Source of the DNA: JADGAU01 sp045047105
GTDB lineage: Bacteria > Pseudomonadota > Gammaproteobacteria > GRL18
Assembly (NCBI GenBank): GCA_045047105.1
Contig: JASFYQ010000144.1
Location: 1-9,231, forward strand
Direction: 5' to 3'
DNA length: 9,231 bases
Shown here: one piece after another, positions 1 through 5,476 of the stretch
Numbering within the stretch: position 1 is the first letter of the stretch
How the letters are laid out: every line of letters starts with the position of its first letter
Translations under genes and position numbers: made by a program
The notes under the pieces: model-generated
The model's database searches: none
Told to the model about the DNA's origin: nothing
Seen by the model: only the letters and a program-made list of their open reading frames with translations

Positions 1-199
1 CATTACGATACGATTTACGCATTTCAGCATATATCTTTTCTAAAATTTCACGGAAGGTATTACAATCACGCTCTATAAATTTATTCTCTATAAAACGTTC
101 AATTTTAAGCGATGTATTAAATTTAACAATTTCTTCAAAAAATACTGATGAAAATACTGATGATAATTCTTTAATTATATATTCTGAATTTTTTAACAT
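1..199 (-). CDS. N-terminal part of an unrecognised protein, cut by the window edge
   Basis: Reading the minus strand from an ATG at 199 gives 66 uninterrupted codons to the window edge. The product is charged and probably helical, with no signal peptide or membrane segment. Residues 13-20 are a duplicated four-residue unit (SSVFSSVF) produced by a 12-base tandem repeat. The last visible stretch (REILEKIYAEMRKSYRN) loosely resembles the start of sce7726-type proteins, but this is memory-based and weak, so no function is assigned. There is no clear Shine-Dalgarno sequence in front of the ATG. Being open over 199 AT-rich bases with gene-like composition supports it as real, though the C-terminal part is needed to decide. 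Confidence 0.55.
   Translation of the reverse strand, partial: MLKNSEYIIKELSSVFSSVFFEEIVKFNTSLKIERFIENKFIERDCNTFREILEKIYAEMRKSYRN
141..164. repeat. 12-base tandem duplication inside a coding region
   Basis: Two adjacent copies of AATACTGATGA(A/T) lie at 141-152 and 153-164, differing only in the last base. On the minus strand they encode the repeated peptide SSVF-SSVF, so the duplication keeps the frame. It looks like a replication-slippage event. Confidence 0.8.
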
Positions 200-314
200 A
201 AGCAAGTATCATCAATTATATTGAATTTATATTCCTATTATACCTAGTTTTTTATCAAAATAAATTACATGTACATTAAATTTTATTTTCGATCAGTAAT
301 TTCCTAATTTTGAT

Positions 315-460
315 GACCGTAACGATAAATAAACTACCCCGCCACAAGCGGACGGGGTATTAAATAACCAAAAAGACTAGAGTGTGCCAAGCAAGCTACG
401 GGGAATAAAACCTTCTAGAGATTTAATGCTTCTCGAATAATAAAGGGATCGTAACTATCA
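315..460. repeat. possible non-autonomous repeat element with a GC-rich core hairpin
   Basis: Two similar 14-base sequences, GACCGTAACGATAA at 315-328 and GATCGTAACTATCA at 447-460, match at 11 of 14 positions in the same orientation and bracket the GC-rich hairpin. Within the unit a second ACGGGG box (398-403, followed by AATAAAACC) echoes the right arm of the hairpin (ACGGGG then TATTAAATAACC). GC-rich palindromes with such boxes are common in dispersed repeats of gammaproteobacteria. Only one copy is visible here, so the assignment is tentative. Confidence 0.3.
335..359. repeat. GC-rich REP-like hairpin with a bulged base
   Basis: TACCCCGCC (335-343) pairs with GGACGGGGTA (350-359) across the loop ACAAGC, leaving A352 as a single bulge. 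That makes a nine-pair stem far richer in G+C than its surroundings. A bulged palindrome of this kind is the usual form of REP elements. A T-rich stretch follows on the minus strand, so a weak terminator is an alternative reading. Confidence 0.5.
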
Positions 461-525
461 ACTTATTCATGAAACAAGCTTCCTAATGCCATATAACAAT
501 ATTTTAAATGGATTTCAACAATAAT

Positions 526-559
526 ACATGAACAAGGTATTCATGTGTTCTGTTTTTTT
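526..559 (+). terminator. hairpin followed by a T run, with no gene in front of it
   Basis: ACATGAA (526-532) and TTCATGT (540-546) are perfect inverted arms around a seven-base loop, followed six bases later by seven T residues (553-559). It resembles an intrinsic terminator on the plus strand, but no coding region precedes it on that strand. It could end a small RNA or be chance. The stem is AT-rich and its distance from the T run is longer than ideal. Confidence 0.35.
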
Positions 560-655
560 GTTTATGTGTGGCAAGATTTGTAAGCAATGAACAGTCTGCC
601 CTTAAATTAATGCATGGATAGATTTATCGATTAAACACAATGTAAATCAGAAACG

Positions 656-680
656 AAAAAATGGAAGGCATGAATGCCTT
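656..680 (-). terminator. intrinsic terminator of the EAL-CZB gene
   Basis: Read on the minus strand, AAGGCA and TGCCTT form a perfect six-pair stem around the loop TTCA (675-680 and 665-670). A short CCA spacer and six T residues (661-656) follow. It lies 15 bases past the stop codon of the EAL-CZB gene and is in the right orientation to end its transcript. Confidence 0.75.
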
Positions 681-695
681 AATTGGCAAGTATAG

Positions 696-1886
696 TTATC
701 CAGCATGTAATTTGTCCATCATTCCACCATTTTGTAATAGTGCTTCATTTTCCAGCTCTTGTAATAAACTCAATACCTCGCCCGATTTTTTGGTCAGCAA
801 GCGCAATAATCGGGTAATTTCATCACGTGTCATGCCCTGCCATACACCGTCTATTAGTTGTCTGCCGATTTGGTGCAGCTCTTTATGGGGTTTTTCAAGT
901 GCATCAAAAGCCGGAAAACCGATATATTGCTTACCATGATTATAGTACCATTCACCTAATTTACAGCTTCTATGATCTAGCTCTACTTCACCTAACTGAA
1001 TGCTATGTTTCCCCGACTCAGTAAATGCTTTTGCCATTATCTGATCCACTAAAGAGCGCCTCCATTGAATATGATCCAATTGAGCCATATGGATTAAACC
1101 AACGGGCATGCCTGACCAGCGCTGGTCACTTTTAATAAAAGCCAAAAATTTTAACAATGGCATTGGATGACCAAGCCAAAACCCTTGTGCCTCTGTGCAT
1201 CCCGCATTTAGAAGAAATTCATACACTTCGGCACTTTCAATTCCTTCTGCTACTATTTTTATTCCCAGTTGGTGGATCATGCGAATACTGGCCTGAACAA
1301 TAGTAGTACTTTTTTCAGAAGTGAGCATACGCTGAATAAGCCCCTGATCAATTTTTACTACCGTAAATGGCCATTGACTTAAGAGGTCAATAGATGAATA
1401 CCCCGTACCATAATCATCCATTGCTAAACCTACTCCCATATCGACTAAAGTCTGAATATGCTGGCGAGCCTGCCCGCTACTATTTGCAACTGAAGTTTCA
1501 GTAAGTTCAATCTGGAGCAGCTCAGCTCTGATTTTGTAGTTCACAATAGCTTTATGTATGCATTGTACTATTGCATCTGACTCCAAATCCTGTGCAGCAA
1601 GATTAAATGACATAACTATGTCAGGATTAATATCCTGAATGATAACCAAATCTGCAATCAACTTGGGAAACATTTTTATTGATATTTTTTTAATTAGTCC
1701 CGATGCTTCCGCATCGGGAATAAAATCCATCGGTAGAACTTCTTTACCATCTGGTTTTATCCAGCGGATTAATGCCTCTGCACCATTAACTTTACCATTT
1801 AATAAAGAAACTTTTGGCTGATAATAAAAGATGAATTCATTATTATCCAAGGCCTGTTCAATTTCTGATAAATAACTCTCTGACAT
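696..1886 (-). CDS. cyclic di-GMP phosphodiesterase with C-terminal zinc-binding (EAL-CZB) domain
   Basis: The 396-residue product has two domains. Residues about 8-250 are an EAL domain, which hydrolyses cyclic di-GMP to pGpG. The expected catalytic positions are present: EAL at 37-39 (followed by IRW), N95, E127 and E130, DDYGTGYSS starting at 157, K178, AEGIES (E214 and E217) and QGFWLG near 234. An active enzyme is therefore expected. Residues about 265-345 match the CZB chemoreceptor zinc-binding fold: H272, C308 in C-K-L-G-E-W, then H334 and H338 spaced H-x3-H. CZB domains bind zinc and, in other proteins, respond to zinc or hypochlorous acid. There is no membrane segment, so it should be cytoplasmic. 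The ATG has an AGGA ten bases upstream (1897-1900). It appears monocistronic, with its own terminator. That zinc or oxidant binding tunes phosphodiesterase activity is inference. Confidence 0.93.
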   Translation of the reverse strand: MSESYLSEIEQALDNNEFIFYYQPKVSLLNGKVNGAEALIRWIKPDGKEVLPMDFIPDAEASGLIKKISIKMFPKLIADLVIIQDINPDIVMSFNLAAQDLESDAIVQCIHKAIVNYKIRAELLQIELTETSVANSSGQARQHIQTLVDMGVGLAMDDYGTGYSSIDLLSQWPFTVVKIDQGLIQRMLTSEKSTTIVQASIRMIHQLGIKIVAEGIESAEVYEFLLNAGCTEAQGFWLGHPMPLLKFLAFIKSDQRWSGMPVGLIHMAQLDHIQWRRSLVDQIMAKAFTESGKHSIQLGEVELDHRSCKLGEWYYNHGKQYIGFPAFDALEKPHKELHQIGRQLIDGVWQGMTRDEITRLLRLLTKKSGEVLSLLQELENEALLQNGGMMDKLHAG

Positions 1887-1908
1887 TAAAAGTAATTCCT
1901 GTTATGTG

Positions 1909-1924
1909 TTGTAACAATTTACAA
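1909..1924. promoter_or_regulatory. perfect dyad upstream of the EAL-CZB start, possible operator
   Basis: TTGTAA-CAAT-TTACAA is a perfect inverted repeat with six-base arms, 22 bases in front of the EAL-CZB start codon. A homodimeric regulator binding here would sit on the 5' leader or promoter of that gene. No specific regulator is recognised. Confidence 0.35.
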
Positions 1925-1961
1925 TTTTGCTATTTTTGCTCTAAAAACTAAAGCAATATCC

Positions 1962-2041
1962 ATACGACTAGTAGTATAAATAAGTTTAAATACTGAAGTA
2001 TTAGTTAAAAGAAGTATATTGTACGTAAGTACTAATATACT
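1962..2041. promoter_or_regulatory. cluster of three inverted repeats with recurring AGTA(T/C) boxes
   Basis: Three dyads follow each other. ATACGACT/AGTAGTAT at 1962-1977 has one mismatched pair. AATACT-GA-AGTATT at 1989-2002 is perfect. At 2013-2041 is a long hairpin: AGTATATT pairs with AATATACT and inside it GTAC pairs with GTAC over a GTAA tetraloop, with T2033 bulged, giving twelve pairs. The motif AGTAT or AGTAC recurs in the same orientation at about 1973, 1997, 2013 and 2028. It could be a multi-site operator for either divergent gene, or an RNA structure. No protein is identified. Confidence 0.4.
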
Positions 2042-2179
2042 CATATATCATCTAGTCAATTTTTAATCTGCTAACATAAAGTTAATACATATATGGATAT
2101 AACAAGAAACAATTAAATTTTTTATTATAAAAAACAGGACAAGCATTTGAAATCGATAGTAAAAAATAGAAAAATAAGC

Positions 2180-2185
2180 TAGAAT
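2180..2185 (+). promoter_or_regulatory. weak candidate -10 box for queA
   Basis: TAGAAT matches the sigma-70 -10 consensus at five of six positions and lies 74 bases before the queA start. The hexamer at the ideal upstream spacing (TAGTAA, 2157-2162) is a poor -35 box, while the better TTGAAA at 2147-2152 is too far away. It is offered only as the best visible candidate. Confidence 0.22.
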
Positions 2186-2259
2186 ACAACATTTATTAAT
2201 CACCCACTAGTGCATTTAAAACACAGTAATTATCCGCATCAAAAAGCTATATTTTTATA

Positions 2260-3312
2260 ATGAAACGATCTGATTTTAGTTTTGAACTACCCGAACAACT
2301 TATTGCCCAATATCCTAACCCAGAAAGAACTTCTAGCCGCCTTTTAGCTGTAGATGGTGTACTTGCCAGCTTTAGTGATAGTTATTTTAAACATATTGGT
2401 GATTTGCTAAAACCAGGGGATTTATTAATAGTAAATAATACTCAGGTTATACCTGCTCGCTTATATGGGCAGAAAAAAACGGGGGGTAAAATTGAAGTTT
2501 TAATGGAGCGAGTATTATCTAATAATACAGCAATGGTAAAAATTCGATCCAGTAAATCTCCTAAAGTTAGCAGTTTATTAAATTTAGGAACAGATCAACA
2601 ACGTAGTGGTTTTGAAGTAGCGGTTATTGGCAGAGAAGAGGACTTATTTAAAATTCAGCTAACCAAACCGTCATTTTCATTGTTTCAATTATTAGAAGAG
2701 TTTGGACATGTCCCTTTGCCACCCTATGTAAAACGAGAGGATAACTCCAATGATTTACAACGTTATCAAACTGTATATGCCAGCGAAAAAGGAGCGGTTG
2801 CAGCCCCCACCGCAGGCTTGCATTTTGATCAAGCGCTAATAACTCAGTTAAAAGCCAGGGGAATAAATTTTGCTACAATAACACTACATGTTGGTGCTGG
2901 TACTTATCAGCCAGTTAGAGCAGAGAATATACTCGATCATAAAATGCATTCAGAGTATATTAAGATAGATAATGAAACAGCTGATTTAATTAATCAAACT
3001 AAAAAAGCGGGCAGTCGAGTTATTGCTGTTGGAACAACCAGCTTACGTAGCCTGGAAAGTTCTGCCACTTTTAATCCTGCAGATAATTTTTTAGCCTACG
3101 AGGGTGATTCGGATATTTTTATTTATCCCGGTTATAAATTTAAAGTAGTAGATGCCTTAATTACCAATTTTCATTTATCTGAAAGCACCTTATTTATGCT
3201 GGTCTGCGCTTTCTGTGGCCTAGAGACAATGCATAAGGCGTATCAACATGCAATTGAAGAAAAATACCGTTTTTTTAGTTATGGTGATGCCATGTTTTTA
3301 AGCCCTAAATAA
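2260..3312 (+). CDS. queA: S-adenosylmethionine:tRNA ribosyltransferase-isomerase (QueA)
   Basis: QueA transfers and rearranges the ribosyl part of S-adenosylmethionine onto preQ1 already inserted at position 34 of tRNA with a GUN anticodon, giving epoxyqueuosine. It acts in the cytoplasm. The 350-residue product is close to the usual 340-360 and follows the family from its first residues (DFSFELP at 5-11). Conserved blocks are NNTQVIPARL (59-68), GHVPLPPY (149-156), APTAGLHF (182-189), LHVGAGTYQPVR (209-220), GTTSLRSLES (258-267) and YRFFSYGDAM (336-345). The chosen ATG aligns with the E. coli start, but no Shine-Dalgarno sequence is visible in front of it, so translation may begin weakly. 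It lies 48 bases before tgt on the same strand, the usual order, and the two are probably cotranscribed. The gene looks complete and functional. Confidence 0.97.
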   Translation: MKRSDFSFELPEQLIAQYPNPERTSSRLLAVDGVLASFSDSYFKHIGDLLKPGDLLIVNNTQVIPARLYGQKKTGGKIEVLMERVLSNNTAMVKIRSSKSPKVSSLLNLGTDQQRSGFEVAVIGREEDLFKIQLTKPSFSLFQLLEEFGHVPLPPYVKREDNSNDLQRYQTVYASEKGAVAAPTAGLHFDQALITQLKARGINFATITLHVGAGTYQPVRAENILDHKMHSEYIKIDNETADLINQTKKAGSRVIAVGTTSLRSLESSATFNPADNFLAYEGDSDIFIYPGYKFKVVDALITNFHLSESTLFMLVCAFCGLETMHKAYQHAIEEKYRFFSYGDAMFLSPK

Positions 3313-3360
3313 AACCCAATATACCCACTCAACCCATTTTTATCCTGGAGTAAGAACAAA

Positions 3361-4494
3361 ATGTCCATGACATTCAGCCTGTCACAGCAAAATCATAAGA
3401 GTGATAACTTTTCTCGTCGTGGTCAGCTAAGCTTTAATCGTGGCAGTATTCAAACTCCTGCGTTTATGCCTGTTGGAACCAGCGCCACAGTAAAATCTAT
3501 GTTGCCTGAAGAGTTAAAAACCCTGGGTGCAGAGATTATTCTAGGTAATACTTTCCACCTTTCCTTACGTCCAGGTATGGAGGTAATTAAGGCCCATCAA
3601 GGCTTACATCAGTTTATGAACTGGGATAAACCCATTCTTACAGATTCAGGAGGTTTTCAGGTTTTTAGTTTGGGAGAGCTGAGAAAAATTACCGAACAGG
3701 GCGTTACTTTTAAATCTCCCATTGATGGTAGAAAAATATTTATGGGCCCGGAAGAATCTATGCAGATTCAGTACGATTTGCGCTCTGATATTGTGATGAT
3801 ATTTGATGAATGCACGCCCTTTCCAGCCACATTTGCACAAGCAAAAGAATCAATGGAATTATCCCTGCGCTGGGCAAAGCGTTCCAAAGAGGCGTTTTTA
3901 CGTCTACAACAGCAAGAACAACACAATGCCAGCTTATTTGGTATTATTCAGGGTGGTATGTTTAATGAACTACGTGATATTTCTTTAGAAGGTTTAAAAA
4001 GTATAAATTTTGATGGTTTTGCCATTGGTGGATTATCGGTTGGAGAGCCCAAGGATCAAATGCTGGCAGTACTTGATCACATTACCCAGAATTTACCTGA
4101 GAACAAACCCCGTTATTTAATGGGAGTAGGTCGTCCAGAAGATTTAGTTGAAGCAGTGGCTAGAGGAGTAGATATGTTTGACTGTGTTATGCCTACTCGC
4201 AATGCACGTAATGGCCATTTATTTACCCACCATGGAGTAATCAAAATCCGTAATAAACAATATGAACTTGATACTCGTCCACTGGATGAAACTTGTGGCT
4301 GTTATACCTGCCAGAACTATTCCCGGGCTTATCTACGCCACCTCGATAAAACCCGTGAAATATTAGGCTCTCATCTCAATACGACCCATAATTTATATTA
4401 CTATCAGGAATTGATGTCGCAGATCCGAGCGGCTATTGAAGAGCAAAGATTCACTGAATTTAAACGACAGTTTTATACCAAACTCGCTTCTTAG
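3361..4494 (+). CDS. tgt: queuine/preQ1 tRNA-guanine transglycosylase (Tgt)
   Basis: Tgt exchanges guanine 34 for preQ1 in the anticodon of tRNAs for Asp, Asn, His and Tyr, the step just before QueA. The 377-residue product is near the 375 of E. coli. The base-recognition and catalytic aspartates are D95 (in TDSGGFQV) and D274 (in MFDCVMPTRNARNG), the latter at the position of the E. coli nucleophile D264. Zinc ligands C312, C314, C317 and H343 have the family spacing C-x-C-x2-C plus 25 residues to H. Compared with E. coli it has a slightly longer N-terminus and a short insertion near residues 184-190. The ATG has GGAG ten bases upstream (3347-3350); a second ATG two codons later is a possible alternative. 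The stop is 18 bases before the next small gene. Confidence in function is high. Confidence 0.98.
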   Translation: MSMTFSLSQQNHKSDNFSRRGQLSFNRGSIQTPAFMPVGTSATVKSMLPEELKTLGAEIILGNTFHLSLRPGMEVIKAHQGLHQFMNWDKPILTDSGGFQVFSLGELRKITEQGVTFKSPIDGRKIFMGPEESMQIQYDLRSDIVMIFDECTPFPATFAQAKESMELSLRWAKRSKEAFLRLQQQEQHNASLFGIIQGGMFNELRDISLEGLKSINFDGFAIGGLSVGEPKDQMLAVLDHITQNLPENKPRYLMGVGRPEDLVEAVARGVDMFDCVMPTRNARNGHLFTHHGVIKIRNKQYELDTRPLDETCGCYTCQNYSRAYLRHLDKTREILGSHLNTTHNLYYYQELMSQIRAAIEEQRFTEFKRQFYTKLAS

Positions 4495-4512
4495 TAACAC
4501 TGGCCGATCATA

Positions 4513-4779
4513 ATGAAGCCGGATAGAAGCAAAGCCATGTTGCAATTAATAAAAACGGTACGGGAAAAAATTCCCTTTGATTCCGTTGATGCAAATATTT
4601 GCACTGGTCAATGCAACAAATGTTCACTAAAGGTTTTAGAATATTTAGATAGTGAAATAGAGATATGGGAGTATCGGCTACAAAACGGAGATATTCCCAG
4701 TTTTGGTGACATTAGGCAGATGGAAAAAACCAGCAAAAAAGTTTATAAATTTTTAGCTCAAAATAACCTGGTTGATTAG
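4513..4779 (+). CDS. conserved-looking small protein with a C-x3-C-x2-C motif, function unknown
   Basis: The 88-residue product is soluble, with no signal peptide or membrane segment. Its one striking feature is three cysteines, C30, C34 and C37, in the context CTGQCNKCSLK, which could bind a metal ion or an iron-sulfur cluster. The C-x3-C-x2-C spacing equals that of radical SAM enzymes, but the protein is far too short to be one. The rest is predicted helical, with a tryptophan (W52) and a C-terminal half rich in charged residues (GDIRQMEKTSKKVYKF). Similar uncharacterised small proteins exist in gammaproteobacteria as far as I recall, but I cannot name the family. It starts 18 bases after tgt on the same strand and is probably cotranscribed with queA and tgt. 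The Shine-Dalgarno sequence is weak; an in-frame ATG at codon 9 is an alternative start. Confidence 0.75.
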   Translation: MKPDRSKAMLQLIKTVREKIPFDSVDANICTGQCNKCSLKVLEYLDSEIEIWEYRLQNGDIPSFGDIRQMEKTSKKVYKFLAQNNLVD

Positions 4780-4906
4780 AAATTATTACAATTTTACCTT
4801 TTAACTGATTTTATCCGCCTAAAATTCATATCCCCTATGAGATAATAAATCCGCTACTAAAAAAGAGTTTAATAAATTATAATAGTGTCGAAATTTCTTA
4901 CAATAG

Positions 4907-4930
4907 TGAATATTGGCTGCATAATATTCA
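4907..4930. repeat. perfect eight-base inverted repeat in the spacer before the peroxidase fragment
   Basis: TGAATATT (4907-4914) and AATATTCA (4923-4930) are perfect arms around GGCTGCAT. No T run follows on either strand, so it is not an ordinary terminator. It lies in a 277-base spacer (4780-5056) in which no gene is supported. Confidence 0.4.
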
Positions 4931-5056
4931 ATACTATGGTTTAAATAAAAATTATTTGCAAACAAAAAGAATAAAAACCAAGTCATAAATACATACTTTT
5001 TTCCATAGAGGTGCATTGACTATATGCTTTTTGCGGTGCATTAGGTTGAAATATCA

Positions 5057-5476
5057 GTGCCAGTAATAATAAATAGCATTAAAAGAAATAAGTCACTTTT
5101 TTTTACCTATCTGGTAATTTTATTCGCTTTATTACCCTCCCCGCTTTGGTCTTCAGAACCCATTTTACCAATTCCCAGAACAGTTGAATATAATCTGGAC
5201 AAAGCCCAGTTAGGAAAACGTTTATTTTCAGAAAAATTGCTTTCTAATGATCATAAAATTTCTTGTCATTCATGTCATGATTTTAACTACGGAGGAGCAG
5301 ATCCAAAGGCTGTTTCTATTGGTGTATTTGAACGTAAAGGTTTGTTAAATTCACCTACTGTCTTAAATTCACAATTTAATTTCCGTCAATTCTGGAACGG
5401 CAGAGCTGCTAATTTAAAAGAACAGGCTCCTAGGCTTTCTTATCTCTATTATGTTAATTATCTATTTATTATTTAG
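5057..5476 (+). pseudogene. truncated cytochrome c peroxidase (MauG/CcpA family), N-terminal half only
   Basis: Family members are periplasmic di-haem enzymes of about 300-350 residues that reduce hydrogen peroxide or oxidise protein substrates. Here a GTG start gives a clear signal peptide (basic residues at 10-12, hydrophobic core 14-31, likely cleavage near 33). It is followed by the first cytochrome domain: LGKRLFSEKLLS (52-63), the haem motif CHSCH (70-74), LNSPTVLNSQF (97-107) and FWNGRAANLKEQA (112-124). Homology stops abruptly after residue 124, where the family would continue into the second haem domain. The last 15 residues (from P125) are an out-of-frame reading of a transmembrane segment belonging to the next gene, and the frame ends at a TAG. 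The second haem, its ligands and the active-site half are absent, so it cannot work as a peroxidase. An AGG 11 bases before the GTG is the only ribosome-site candidate. Confidence 0.85.

Larger units (their letters stand above)
200..655. other. gene-free stretch of about 450 bases
   Basis: No convincing reading frame is present on either strand between the partial gene and the terminator of the EAL-CZB gene. The stretch is AT-rich apart from one GC-rich hairpin (335-359), which sits inside a possible mobile repeat (315-460). A second hairpin followed by seven T residues lies at 526-559. Only very short start-to-stop frames occur, such as one beginning near 469 that ends after five codons. It may hold a mobile-element remnant or an RNA, both unproven. 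Confidence 0.5.
1887..2259. other. divergent intergenic region between EAL-CZB and queA
   Basis: This 373-base AT-rich spacer contains the 5' regions of two divergent genes and no open reading frame worth calling. Its left half (1909-2041) holds four inverted repeats, listed separately. Its right half is A/T-rich. The best -10 candidate for queA is TAGAAT at 2180-2185, but a matching -35 box is not clear. Confidence 0.6.

Noticed and set aside
661..1024. Plus-strand frames opposite the end of the EAL-CZB gene
   Set aside because: They lie antisense to well-supported EAL and CZB domains, have unusual cysteine- and serine-rich composition, and match no family.
2147..2185. TTGAAA with TAGAAT as a complete queA promoter
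   Set aside because: The 27-base spacing is far outside the sigma-70 range; only the -10 candidate was kept, at low confidence.
3646..3988. Short frames inside tgt on both strands
   Set aside because: They overlap the conserved core of Tgt in other frames and are shadows of it.
4600..4625. Radical SAM reading of the C-x3-C-x2-C motif
   Set aside because: The spacing fits, but an 88-residue protein cannot contain the barrel these enzymes need.
4819..5016. Minus-strand 65-residue hydrophobic open frame in the spacer after the cysteine protein
   Set aside because: It has no ribosome site, is biased to residues expected from AT-rich DNA and resembles no family I know. It is more likely a chance frame.
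5057..5476. A functional single-haem cytochrome encoded by the peroxidase fragment
   Set aside because: Homology is cut inside the family's conserved region and the tail is an out-of-frame read of a membrane helix, so truncation explains it better than a designed short protein.
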